From JANXQG01 sp964615095 (lineage in GTDB: Bacteria; Planctomycetota; Planctomycetia; Pirellulales; Thermoguttaceae): DNA of 64,000 nt. Below the pieces are notes generated by a model. It ran no database searches and was not told where the DNA came from. It saw only the letters and a program-made list of their open reading frames with translations. The position numbers and the translations under genes are program-made. How positions within the stretch are numbered: the first letter of the stretch is position 1; each line of letters starts with the position of its first letter. This document shows positions 1-7,750 of this stretch, piece after piece. Where the stretch lies: NCBI GenBank assembly GCA_964615095.1, contig CAZTPX010000031.1, positions 9,410 through 73,409 of the forward strand, in the 5' to 3' direction.

Positions 1-738
1 CTGCTCGTCAAGGGTGAGGAGTTTCTCGGCCCCGATCAGGTAGAGGATGTCATCTCTGCAACCGATGCCAAGCGGAAGAAACTGCAACTAAAACCGGGAA
101 CCGAATCGGTTGGCGTGAAATCCTGGCGGGCAAGTTGGGGCAGCAGGGCCAAGTGTAATGTGTATCGCAGGTCGGATTTTACGGATGCGATGCCTCATAG
201 AGTACGGCCACCTGAGCAGATTGACTTGTTACGAGCTATCTTCGTCGTGAACAAGTCGGCAAAACGGTTCAGGGATGCAGCATCGGCTCAGTACAATCAT
301 CGCCAACATGGATTGGCAAAGACCGCCAAGCGGACGAAGCTACGCCTGTACGATCTAAAAGATCGTGGAATAGCTGCTGGATACAAGGCAGGCCGATTGG
401 AATTTGTCGGGAAGGCCCACGGCATGGCCTTGTATCGAGGGGAAGGCTATTGTTTCCATTCCACGCTGATTCCCGTAGGCGTGGAGATGCCTGCCGGTGG
501 CGAGCAAGAATTCCTTTTTGTCGAATCGGCTCCGCGTTCAAAGAACGAGTCGCGGCTGAAGGACGCGGAGTTCACGCTCGAAGCACTTGGCGATGATTAC
601 GATGGCTTCCAGCGTCTTCCGCCGCCTTCCCGTGACCGTCACTTTGAGCCGGAAGATGACGGCAAATGGGAGGATGAGTATGTGGACGAGGACGACGAGA
701 GCGACGACGAATGGGAGGACGAGAATGAAGACGTTTGA
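1..738 (+). CDS. Hypothetical protein with acidic C-terminal tail, 5'-truncated
   Basis: The frame is open from the first base of the window, so the gene begins upstream; the GTG at 115 is only an internal candidate start. The visible part is about 245 residues. The middle is basic and mixed in character, and the last 30 residues are almost entirely Asp/Glu with a few Trp and Tyr. I recognise no domain. Acidic tails of this kind occur in nucleic-acid mimics and chaperone-like proteins, but nothing here proves such a role. It lies about 200 bp upstream of a recombinase-like gene on the same strand and is probably part of the same accessory region. Confidence 0.6.
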   Translation: MLVKGEEFLGPDQVEDVISATDAKRKKLQLKPGTESVGVKSWRASWGSRAKCNVYRRSDFTDAMPHRVRPPEQIDLLRAIFVVNKSAKRFRDAASAQYNHRQHGLAKTAKRTKLRLYDLKDRGIAAGYKAGRLEFVGKAHGMALYRGEGYCFHSTLIPVGVEMPAGGEQEFLFVESAPRSKNESRLKDAEFTLEALGDDYDGFQRLPPPSRDRHFEPEDDGKWEDEYVDEDDESDDEWEDENEDV

Positions 739-937
739 CTGGCGTCGGCCGGGATACCGAAGCATTTCGCAACGGCATCGTGGTCGAGGACAAGAACTCG
801 GTCGTAACTGGCCTGAATGACAGTATTTACGTTGACCGGAAAATTAATGTGGACCGCCCTTGCGCGATTTGGCATTCCGCGCTAACCTGAAAACTGGAGA
901 CGCGAAGAGACGCGAAAATGGCAGTGGCAAGAAACGG

Positions 938-2677
938 ATGGCAACCTACGATAAGAAGGTGAAACGAAGCAAAGACGGTGCCATCGTCCGGTACATCGGC
1001 CAGAACCAGAAGGCGATTCCCGAAAAGTTCCGGCTGGGCTATGACCCCAAGGAAGCCGCGCGTAGGATCGAGCTAATCCAGGCTCTCTGGGCGGAATTGG
1101 AGAACAGGATTCATGGCTATCCCTTCCCCTTTTGGGAGCCCGAATACCTGAAGGCGGCGAAAGCAATTGCCAAGGGAGGTCAAGCTACCCTGCCCAAGAA
1201 CGGCTGCTATGAAGTCACGGAAAAATATCTTGGACGGCTGGCGACGATCTCGGCACGCGCTGGCACTCCGTTCGAGCCAGCCGATCCCAACGATCTCAAG
1301 TCTGCTTTATCAGACATGCAGCAGGTCGTCCAAGACGCTCGTAGCACGCTTTCGGTTGCGTTGAATGTCCCAGCGGCCACGGGCCAGACTTTGGCCGAGG
1401 CTTTCGATGCCTACGAAATCCAGACAAAAAATGAAAGTACCGACCCGACTGGATCTGTGTCGCCTTGGGGAAAGACAAAGTTGGATCAGGTCAGTTCGAT
1501 TCGCGCGTATCTCACGGACAAGCGTTTCGGCGGCCGAAACTTCCTGACCCTCGATCTTGGAGAGTTGAATTACACCCGCTGCGATGAGATTTACGGAGTC
1601 TTTCGGCGTCGGCCGCCAACTTTACGAACCAGCCTGAAGAAGCGAATGACGCCAGCATCGGCCAAGCATATCATCAAGGAACTTGGTAACTTCTTCGACT
1701 GGCTTGACGGTGCCGAAGAATTCGAGTGGGTGGAACCGAGGCGTTTTCATTCCATTGTCAAGACGCCCGAAAAGCTCAACGCCGAGGAGCAGTACCAGCG
1801 GCGAGAAAGCAAGAAGCGGAGCGTTGTCCCAACCGAGCATCTCAAAACCCTCGTTGAGTATGCCCTTCCCATCGAACGCATTCTCCTACTGCTGGGCCTG
1901 AATTGTGCCTTCGGTGCCGCCGAGATAGGCCAGCTTCGGTCTGGATTCCTTCGCCTTGACGAGGCGATCATCGACGGTGTTCGTTTCAAGACCGGGAACG
2001 AGACAAAGCACCGGCTCTGGCCGCAGACGATTGCTGGCTTGAGATGGGTTCTTGAGCGAAGGCGACAACAGAAACTTCTCAAACCGGAGTATCAAGACAT
2101 CGTTTTCCTGACGGAGCGTGGTAAACCGCTCTGGCACCACACGCCGGAAGGCAATGCCTCGAATGGCGTCAGCAATATCTGGAATCGCCTGATCCAACGG
2201 GTTCGGAATGACGACGAGCAGTTTCCGCCCTACAGCTTCAATAAACTGAGAAAGACCTCTGCGACTCGGATTCTCGAAATCGCTGATGCCGCAACTGCTT
2301 CAATGATTCTCGCGCACAATACCATCAGTGACGACAAGCTCCTCGAAAACTATGCTCAACTTCCGTGGGAAAAACTCTTTGCCGCTCAGGAACAATTCGG
2401 TAAGGAACTAGCCGAAGTGCTTGACGTTGGCAGTCCGAACCCGTGGGAGGCTCCACGCAGGACGTACATCGGCCTGAAAAAGGTCAAGACGATCATCGCG
2501 TTGGACGGCAAGAACGTGGCGGCACCGGAGATTGCAAAGCAAGTTGGCGTCAACCTTGCCACCGTCTACCGGCAGTTGCAGACCAAGTACGGAAAACGGC
2601 GGGCTGGGCGGCGGCCAAAGGCCAGGGGTTCGGAAGGTCCAACTCCCCAGCAACCGGAAGTCCCGAAGGCCGAGTAA
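938..2677 (+). CDS. Tyrosine recombinase/integrase-like protein with degenerate active site
   Basis: This 579-aa protein has the layout of a phage-type integrase: a long N-terminal DNA-binding region and a C-terminal catalytic-like domain (about residues 290-490). The tail around 520-560 resembles a helix-turn-helix (APEIAKQVGVNLATVYRQL). In the box I equivalent (AFGAAEIGQL, near 322) the expected Arg is Ala. In box II (SFNKLRK, near 435) the usual His is Asn but the Arg is kept. The downstream LAHNTIS His and the Tyr in ENYAQ (near 471) are retained. The frame extends upstream to a TTG at 860, but ATG 938 (MATYDKK) is the more plausible start. It may be a catalytically weakened integrase or a DNA-binding derivative. 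It sits 2.2 kb from the 3' end of ssrA. Confidence 0.7.
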   Translation: MATYDKKVKRSKDGAIVRYIGQNQKAIPEKFRLGYDPKEAARRIELIQALWAELENRIHGYPFPFWEPEYLKAAKAIAKGGQATLPKNGCYEVTEKYLGRLATISARAGTPFEPADPNDLKSALSDMQQVVQDARSTLSVALNVPAATGQTLAEAFDAYEIQTKNESTDPTGSVSPWGKTKLDQVSSIRAYLTDKRFGGRNFLTLDLGELNYTRCDEIYGVFRRRPPTLRTSLKKRMTPASAKHIIKELGNFFDWLDGAEEFEWVEPRRFHSIVKTPEKLNAEEQYQRRESKKRSVVPTEHLKTLVEYALPIERILLLLGLNCAFGAAEIGQLRSGFLRLDEAIIDGVRFKTGNETKHRLWPQTIAGLRWVLERRRQQKLLKPEYQDIVFLTERGKPLWHHTPEGNASNGVSNIWNRLIQRVRNDDEQFPPYSFNKLRKTSATRILEIADAATASMILAHNTISDDKLLENYAQLPWEKLFAAQEQFGKELAEVLDVGSPNPWEAPRRTYIGLKKVKTIIALDGKNVAAPEIAKQVGVNLATVYRQLQTKYGKRRAGRRPKARGSEGPTPQQPEVPKAE

Positions 2678-2709
2678 TCCTGATTTGGGCAGGCCGGTCA
2701 CCTTGAAGG

Positions 2710-2750
2710 AAGAGCCGTTGGCCGCTCGCGGCCAACGACTCTTCTCATTT
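2710..2750 (+). terminator. Rho-independent terminator after the recombinase gene
   Basis: A 10-bp perfect stem (2716-2725 with 2728-2737) is extended by an outer AAGAG/CTCTT pairing and followed by TCTCATTT. It lies 33 bp after the recombinase stop codon. Confidence 0.75.
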
Positions 2751-2822
2751 GGGCGGGCTTTCGTTGTCCGACCCAGGTTCTTTCTGTCTAGGAGGCAGCG
2801 TGAGCCATCAATCTTGGTGTGT

Positions 2823-4163
2823 TCAGGATGGGAAGCACTTACCAAATGCTGCTAGGAGTTTGGGAGCACCTTTTAGACGCAGTTTTCCTCGCAACAAGCC
2901 CCATAGCAAGCTGCGGTCCTTGGCTAGGAAACCGAGCCACCACCGGCTATCGGCGGCAATTCGTAGCCCGGCAACCCCAACGTGCCCTCGGCTGACCCAC
3001 ACGGTTTTGTCTCGAATGACGACCGTGGCCTGACATTCTTCCTCGCCTGTGAAGGTAAAGTGGTAGGTGGCGTCCAATCCCGCTGATTGTTCTCGTTGAA
3101 ACACCAGAGGCAAGGCATTCAGAAAGGCTGCGATGGAGCGAGGACGAAGGCCATTGCCGACTCGCTTGACGTGCTTCCGAGGAAACCGACGCACGACATG
3201 GGCTTCGGCGTCCGAGCCAGGAACGACGTAAACGGTTTCCTCCTTTTTGCGTAACGGTCGGACAACGGTATCCAAAAAGGCCCGCTTGTCTGTGAGGAAA
3301 GGACCAATCACGTCCTCGCCCGCAGGGCAAACCGCCAGACAATAGACACATTTGTACGTGCCCCCGCAGACAAGACTCTGCCACATGGAAGCCGTCTCAG
3401 CATCCGTGACTCTATGCCGGTAGTCAGAAGCATTCTTGCTGTCGGCAAGTTGCTCGATCCAGTTCGTAAAACCGCCCGAATACTCCCGGTAGTTGTGAGT
3501 GAAGCAAGCCGAGAAGTTGAAGTGACCATCGGTAGAGATGGCCCCCGTGGGACATGCCGTTGCACACAGCTTGCAGTCCAAACACGGGCTGTAGTCCAAG
3601 GGTTGGTCATAGTCGCTGACTTCGGCAGCCAGGAGGACGGTTCCGAGCAAAACGTGGTTGCCGAACTTCGGGTGAATCACGCAGCGGTGGAGTCCCATCG
3701 TCCCAAGGCCCGCAGCCACGGCCACCGGCTTATGCGAAACCGACCAGCCTTTACCCGAAGGACTGTCCATGTCCATCGGGAAAGCGGCTGACGTGTTGAT
3801 CGCCCGCACTCCTTCCCGTTCCATCGCCGCCACGATCTCATGGCCGATCTCATGCACCCGGTCGCCGGTTTCGTGAGACTCCAAGTTCGCCACGGAGCGG
3901 TCGGGGCTTCGGATCGGCTCCCGGTTCATTCGACACACATAGCTGACGAGCGTTCTGGTGGCGGGAAAGAACGGCAGGATTTCTTCTCGTTCGTGATCCA
4001 GGGCCGGGGCGTCAATGCTCACCAACCCAACATCATCGGCACCGGCCTCGCCGCATAACGTGCGAAGGCGGTCGGCGTCGAGCGGGACAGGGGCAGCAGG
4101 GGCAACCTCAGTCACTCCTTTGGAAAAAAACGACTTCACGGTGGGGTGATCGGCCAGTTCCAT
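2823..4163 (-). CDS. 4Fe-4S double-cluster protein with C-terminal SCP2-like region
   Basis: The 446-aa protein resembles the QueG/reductive-dehalogenase class of iron-sulfur proteins. It has two ferredoxin-type clusters: CLDCKLCATACP near residue 200 and CVYCLAVCP near 276, the latter with an upstream Cys in LVCGGTYKC. The last 110 residues resemble a small lipid-binding (SCP2-type) domain. The substrate is unknown; a redox role is inferred. ATG 4163 is preferred over the in-frame ATG at 4175 because GGAG lies six bases before it. A MarR-family gene is immediately upstream on the same strand, and both genes carry the same operator-like sequence, so the pair is probably co-regulated. The substrate may be a ligand of the regulator. 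Confidence 0.75.
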   Translation of the reverse strand: MELADHPTVKSFFSKGVTEVAPAAPVPLDADRLRTLCGEAGADDVGLVSIDAPALDHEREEILPFFPATRTLVSYVCRMNREPIRSPDRSVANLESHETGDRVHEIGHEIVAAMEREGVRAINTSAAFPMDMDSPSGKGWSVSHKPVAVAAGLGTMGLHRCVIHPKFGNHVLLGTVLLAAEVSDYDQPLDYSPCLDCKLCATACPTGAISTDGHFNFSACFTHNYREYSGGFTNWIEQLADSKNASDYRHRVTDAETASMWQSLVCGGTYKCVYCLAVCPAGEDVIGPFLTDKRAFLDTVVRPLRKKEETVYVVPGSDAEAHVVRRFPRKHVKRVGNGLRPRSIAAFLNALPLVFQREQSAGLDATYHFTFTGEEECQATVVIRDKTVWVSRGHVGVAGLRIAADSRWWLGFLAKDRSLLWGLLRGKLRLKGAPKLLAAFGKCFPS

Positions 4164-4176
4164 TACACGCTCCATG

Positions 4177-4199
4177 TATTTGTATATGCAACTATCTGG
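4177..4199 (-). promoter_or_regulatory. Putative MarR operator before the iron-sulfur gene
   Basis: Read on the minus strand this stretch contains CAGATAGTTGCATATACA, within which TTGCATATACAA is an imperfect palindrome. Nearly the same sequence occurs in front of the MarR gene (4705-4728). It lies 14-36 bp before the ATG at 4163, where a bound repressor would block transcription or initiation. Confidence 0.6.
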
Positions 4200-4227
4200 T
4201 CAAAAAAAGAGAACACGACACCTTCCT

Positions 4228-4680
4228 CTAGCGATCTGACATGGGCATCCCCAGTTTCCCTGCCAGTTTGCCCAACAGGGCCATGCCGTCTTCACCCAGG
4301 AGTTGTTCGGCTTCCTGTTGAGCTTGTTTCCAGGCCGGGGCTGCCTGCTCCAACAATCGCTTGCCCTGAGTTGTCAAACGGAACGATTGCGTCCGAGCAT
4401 CCTCGCTCGGAACGACCTCTAACCACCCTTGCATCCGCATCCGTTCGACGTTTCGACTCAAGGTGGACGTGTCCAGCCGAAGGGTCGCACAGACCTCGGC
4501 AGGGCGGGCCAAGCCCAGTTTCCCGGCCACAACCAAGATGTTGAACTGGCTGGCCTTGACCCCTAGTGGGCGAAGAGCGTTGTCGTACAAGCTGGTGATA
4601 ACTCGGCTCACCAGTCGCACACGCGCACCGATACACCGGCAGGCAATCGTGTCGATGACGTGGCTGCTTTTGTCGCTCAT
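4228..4680 (-). CDS. MarR-family transcriptional regulator
   Basis: A 150-aa winged-helix regulator of MarR type. The central part has the family pattern ALRPLGVKASQFNILVVAG followed by the recognition region (CATLRLDTSTLSRNVERM) and the wing (EVVPSEDARTQSFRLTTQG). The start MSDKSSHV at 4680 is chosen over an upstream frame extension because the operator-like sequence 4705-4728 would otherwise be inside the gene. It is followed after about 65 bp by the iron-sulfur gene. Repeated operators before both genes suggest autoregulation and control of the neighbour. MarR proteins usually respond to phenolic ligands or oxidation; which applies here is not visible. Confidence 0.88.
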   Translation of the reverse strand: MSDKSSHVIDTIACRCIGARVRLVSRVITSLYDNALRPLGVKASQFNILVVAGKLGLARPAEVCATLRLDTSTLSRNVERMRMQGWLEVVPSEDARTQSFRLTTQGKRLLEQAAPAWKQAQQEAEQLLGEDGMALLGKLAGKLGMPMSDR

Positions 4681-4704
4681 AGGTTGCCGTCTGAGTTGTC
4701 CTTT

Positions 4705-4728
4705 CAGATAGTTGTATATACACATAAT
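4705..4728 (-). promoter_or_regulatory. Putative MarR operator before the MarR gene
   Basis: The plus strand reads CAGATAGTTGTATATACACA, matching the site at 4177-4199 at almost every position over about 20 bases. It lies 25-48 bp upstream of the MarR start codon. Confidence 0.6.
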
Positions 4729-4753
4729 CGGCTTGTCAAGGCCCAAAACCGGA

Positions 4754-4791
4754 TGAAACTAGACATTTTACCCCCTGAAACTAGACATTTT
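4754..4791. repeat. Two direct copies of a 16-bp motif
   Basis: TGAAACTAGACATTTT occurs at 4754-4769 and again at 4776-4791. The spacing and the sequence recall the multiple terminal repeats of IS21-type elements, but no transposase gene is nearby. It may be a remnant end. Confidence 0.6.
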
Positions 4792-4844
4792 TTGCCACCT
4801 AGACGCAGGTTTTAGGGCTTTTTGAGGCCAAGTGCGTTTTCGTA

Positions 4845-4890
4845 AGTCCAATAAAGAAGGCCACTTACGACGAATCGCAAGTGGCCTTTT
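4845..4890 (-). terminator. Rho-independent terminator of ssrA
   Basis: A perfect 10-bp stem (4857-4866 with 4879-4888) is followed on the minus strand by TTCTTTATT. It begins five bases past the tmRNA 3' end. The plus strand also has a TTTT after the stem, so it may work in both directions. Confidence 0.75.
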
Positions 4891-4892
4891 CA

Positions 4893-5250
4893 GGTGGAGG
4901 CGGCGGGGATCGAACCCGCGTCCCGCGACATTTCCATGCAGGCTTCTACGTACGTAGTCGATCCCATTTGCAGACGTCGCCGCACGGCCCCCGGATCGAC
5001 AGGGTTGCCGCTTGGCCAGTCGGCAGCAGTTTTTAATCCCGGGCGTCGCCAACGTCGACCCGAAACGATCCGGAATTACGGCCGGCAGTCGGATCTCTCC
5101 GGCGAAGATCCTCAGCCGGGGTCGCCTTGTTAGGCAGCCAAAGCCATGTTATTGGCAACTAATTTTTGGTCGGCTATTATCGTGGCCTGCTGACCAACCA
5201 CGGCACGCCACCTGCACTTCAACCTGCCCGGTCGAATCCAATTCGCCCCC
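4893..5250 (-). ncRNA. ssrA: tmRNA (transfer-messenger RNA)
   Basis: The RNA starts with GGGGGCGAATTGGATTCGAC (5250 downwards) and ends with a T-arm and acceptor strand (GGGTTCGATCCCCGCCGCC, then TCCACC). The seven acceptor pairs 5250-5244 with 4902-4896 form with one G-U. The last A of CCA is not encoded (ACCT in the genome). The tag frame reads from the resume codon GCC at 5156 as ANNMALAA and stops with TAA at 5130-5132, preceded by the usual TAGTT context. tmRNA rescues stalled ribosomes and marks the unfinished peptide for proteolysis by a tag ending in ALAA or LAA. Length is about 358 nt. Confidence 0.95.
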
Positions 5251-5261
5251 GAGACTCTTAT

Positions 5262-5267
5262 ATTATA
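5262..5267 (-). promoter_or_regulatory. -10 element of the ssrA promoter
   Basis: A perfect TATAAT on the minus strand ends 11 bases before the tmRNA start at 5250. It overlaps the stop codon of the response-regulator gene, so the promoter lies in the 3' end of that gene. No clear -35 box was seen. Confidence 0.65.
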
Positions 5268-5907
5268 CCAGGCCGTTCCGCACCGCCCAGAGGGCCGCCT
5301 GCGTGCGGTCCACGAGACCGATCTTCCGCAGAAGCTGGTGGATGTACAACTGCACCGTGGTGTAGTCGATGTCCAACTCTTCGGCGATCTGCTTGTTCGT
5401 CAGGCCCAGGGCCGTCTTCCGCAAGACCTCGCCTTCGCGCTGGCTGAGCGCCACTTCGATGTTGCCCTCGAGCCGCGGTGTCCGCAGAGATCCTCGCCCG
5501 CTGCGAAGGGCTTTGTCGGGCCACGCGTCCTCGCCGGCAACCACTGTCCGTACAGTTTGCACGAGTTCCTCCTTCGTGCAGGTCTTCGGCACGAATCCGT
5601 TGGCCCCCATGGCAATCCCTTGGGCCAGCAGGGCGGAATTGTCGAAGGCCGAGAAAAGCAACACCGGCAGGTCCGGCTTGTCGGCCTTGATGTGGCTCAG
5701 GGCCATGAGCCCGTCGCCGTCGGGCATGCGGACGTCGACGAGCACAACATCGACGTCCTTTTCCAGCGCCCGCTTGATGGCCGCTTGGCCGGTCGTTGCC
5801 GTAGCGGTCACCTCGATTTCCGTGCCGGCCAACAGGGCCCGCACTCCGTGATGGATCATTTCATGGTCGTCCGCAATAAGCAGACGAACTTTTGCTTGGT
5901 TAGGCAT
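5263..5907 (-). CDS. NarL/FixJ-type response regulator
   Basis: A 214-aa two-domain regulator. The N-terminal receiver domain has the acidic pair D13/D14, the phosphoacceptor D58 in VLVDVRMPDGDG and the conserved Lys in FVPKTCTKEE. The C-terminal LuxR-type helix-turn-helix contains LSQREGEVLRKTALGLTNKQ and DIDYTTVQLYIHQLLRKIG. It would bind DNA when phosphorylated. No histidine kinase is adjacent, so it is an orphan here. Its stop codon lies 13 bp from the tmRNA start and contains part of the tmRNA promoter, so strong transcription of this gene reads directly into ssrA. Confidence 0.93.
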   Translation of the reverse strand: MPNQAKVRLLIADDHEMIHHGVRALLAGTEIEVTATATTGQAAIKRALEKDVDVVLVDVRMPDGDGLMALSHIKADKPDLPVLLFSAFDNSALLAQGIAMGANGFVPKTCTKEELVQTVRTVVAGEDAWPDKALRSGRGSLRTPRLEGNIEVALSQREGEVLRKTALGLTNKQIAEELDIDYTTVQLYIHQLLRKIGLVDRTQAALWAVRNGLV

Positions 5908-6590
5908 GTTAGTAACTCAGCTTGAAAAGTAAATAATGGGAGGGTTTCTGGGCGTGAATCGGTTATCCATTTGCAAAATGTCGGTTTACGGGGTTGGCCG
6001 AACAAGTATTGCCCACGGAATCAACAAGATTATTTGCAGGACAACGACAATGGCCCCATCCTTGGACAGGACGCGTTCCGACCATGCGGAAAGAACCGAA
6101 TATCCGAATTGTGCCAACACCCAGTGGACCAACTGTGCGACGATTCCATTCTGCCGTTCCAATCGGTACCCTGCTCGTCCCGGGCCGAGACAATTCCTTC
6201 CGGTTTCCCCGCGCTGGTCTGCAAGGATCCATTATACCACGAAACAATAGCAGTGGTAGCTATAGTGCCTAAAATTGTAGCAGCCTATTCAGGTGCAGTA
6301 CACAACTGCGCCCGGCGGCATGCGAAAAAATCAACTACGCGGGTTCCAGACGCCCGCCCGCCCCATCCAGGTTTCCAGCGACATTTGCGGGGAAGTCTAC
6401 GCACTTAGGATCGTCAGCCGACAGCAAAATGCCACACTTGGGGGGTGAATAACCAAGCCCGATCCGATGAATTCATCGAGCCGACAAGATGACCTTCTTT
6501 CTCATACCCCGATTATGGCCGATGGCTTGACCGCATATTACAGCGGCACTATCCTAACGATCCTAAGAATCTGCTGGACGATGGTGTAGC
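5908..6590. other. 683-bp gap without a recognised gene
   Basis: Only short overlapping frames without domain character are present. The region separates the divergent response-regulator and MgtC genes and should hold both promoters; I could not assign clear -10/-35 boxes or a riboswitch. Confidence 0.5.
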
Positions 6591-7280
6591 ATGGCGTTAA
6601 CGACGTTCTTGATTGCCCTGAGCGCCGCACTGGGGTTGGGCTTGCTGATTGGCCTGGAGCGGCAGTTCGGCCAACATCCGGCCGGCTTGCGGACCAACGC
6701 GCTGGTGAGCGCCGGAGCGGCGCTGTATGTCTTGATGGCGCGTTCGTTCGGCGGCGGCGCCGACACAGCTCGCGTGGCGGCCCAGATCGTCAGCGGCATC
6801 GGCTTTCTCGGCGGCGGCGTGATCCTGCGCGAAGGGCTGACAGTCCGCGGCTTGACGACCGCCGCCACACTCTGGTGCAGCGCGGCCATCGGTGCCCTCT
6901 GCGGCGCCGACTTGCCGCTACTGGCCGGCATCGCCACCGCTGCTGTCGTGGCCACCAACTGGTGCCTCAATCCGCTCAGCCGCTGGATCGATCGAAAGGC
7001 AGCCCAGCGGACATACATCGATGCCAGTTACCGCATCGAGGTCGCCTGCGCCATGTCCGAGGAGCGCCGCATTCGCCACGTGCTTGCCGAACTGATTGCC
7101 GCCCAGCACAATATGACCTTGCACGGCATTGGCATTCACTCTTCCGACATTCCCGATCGCGGGCTGATCGTGGCCGAAGTGGAAATGCACGTCCGCGATG
7201 AACACGTGCTGCAAGACATGGTAGCCCAACTCAACGCCGATCCCAGCACGTCGTCGACAAGCTGGCAACGGCATTCCTAG
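6591..7280 (+). CDS. MgtC/SapB-family inner-membrane protein
   Basis: A 229-aa protein with the MgtC signature: an N-terminal helix with GLLIGLERQFGQHPAGLRTN, then QIVSGIGFLGGGVILREG and VRGLTTAATLWCSAAIGA. Four to five membrane helices fill the first 135 residues. A soluble C-terminal domain (about 140-225) resembles the ACT-like cytoplasmic domain of the family. In other bacteria MgtC-type proteins are linked to Mg2+ limitation and inhibition of ATP synthase; the role here is not shown. The next gene starts 10 bp downstream, so the two are probably co-transcribed. Confidence 0.92.
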   Translation: MALTTFLIALSAALGLGLLIGLERQFGQHPAGLRTNALVSAGAALYVLMARSFGGGADTARVAAQIVSGIGFLGGGVILREGLTVRGLTTAATLWCSAAIGALCGADLPLLAGIATAAVVATNWCLNPLSRWIDRKAAQRTYIDASYRIEVACAMSEERRIRHVLAELIAAQHNMTLHGIGIHSSDIPDRGLIVAEVEMHVRDEHVLQDMVAQLNADPSTSSTSWQRHS

Positions 7281-7290
7281 GAAAAACCTC

Positions 7291-7713
7291 GTGAAATCCT
7301 ACACCGAACACTTGACCATGAACGTCCCCAAGCGCATGGGGTTTGTCAACATCACACCACAGGTCGAAGCCGCCGTCAAGAAGAGCGGTGTGCAGGAGGG
7401 CCTGGTGTTGTGCAACGCCATGCACATCACCGCCAGCGTGTTCATCAACGACAACGAGTCGGGCCTGCACGAAGACTACCAGCAATGGCTTGAAGAACTG
7501 GCCCCCTTCGATCCGTCGCCCCAGCGCTACCACCACAATCGCACGGGAGAAGACAACGCCGACGCCCACCTGAAACGCCAGGTCATGGGCCGCGAGGTTG
7601 TTGTCGCCATTACTGCCGGCCGCCTCGATTTCGGTCCCTGGGAGCAGATCTTCTACGGCGAGTTCGACGGGAAAAGAACGAAGCGGGTGCTGATCAAGGT
7701 GATTGGCGAATAG
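7291..7713 (+). CDS. YjbQ/UPF0047-family protein
   Basis: A 140-aa protein of the UPF0047 family, some members of which have weak thiamine-phosphate synthase activity. Family features include NAMHITASVFINDNESGL, the HHNRTGEDNADAHLKRQVMG segment with likely metal-binding His residues, and the C-terminal GPWEQIFYGEFDGKR. The full family length is present. The start is a GTG at 7291, ten bases after the MgtC gene stop. The physiological role of the family is unsettled, so only family membership is claimed. Confidence 0.93.
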   Translation: MKSYTEHLTMNVPKRMGFVNITPQVEAAVKKSGVQEGLVLCNAMHITASVFINDNESGLHEDYQQWLEELAPFDPSPQRYHHNRTGEDNADAHLKRQVMGREVVVAITAGRLDFGPWEQIFYGEFDGKRTKRVLIKVIGE

Positions 7714-7750
7714 TAAAAGCCTCAATTGAGAGAATCGTATTAAGATTTCC

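Noticed and set aside
860..937. The TTG at 860 as recombinase start
   Set aside because: The added 26 residues have no similarity to the family start and ATG 938 is in frame.
6400..6590. A Mg2+ riboswitch before the MgtC-like gene
   Set aside because: I could not find the conserved M-box helices by eye, so no riboswitch is claimed.
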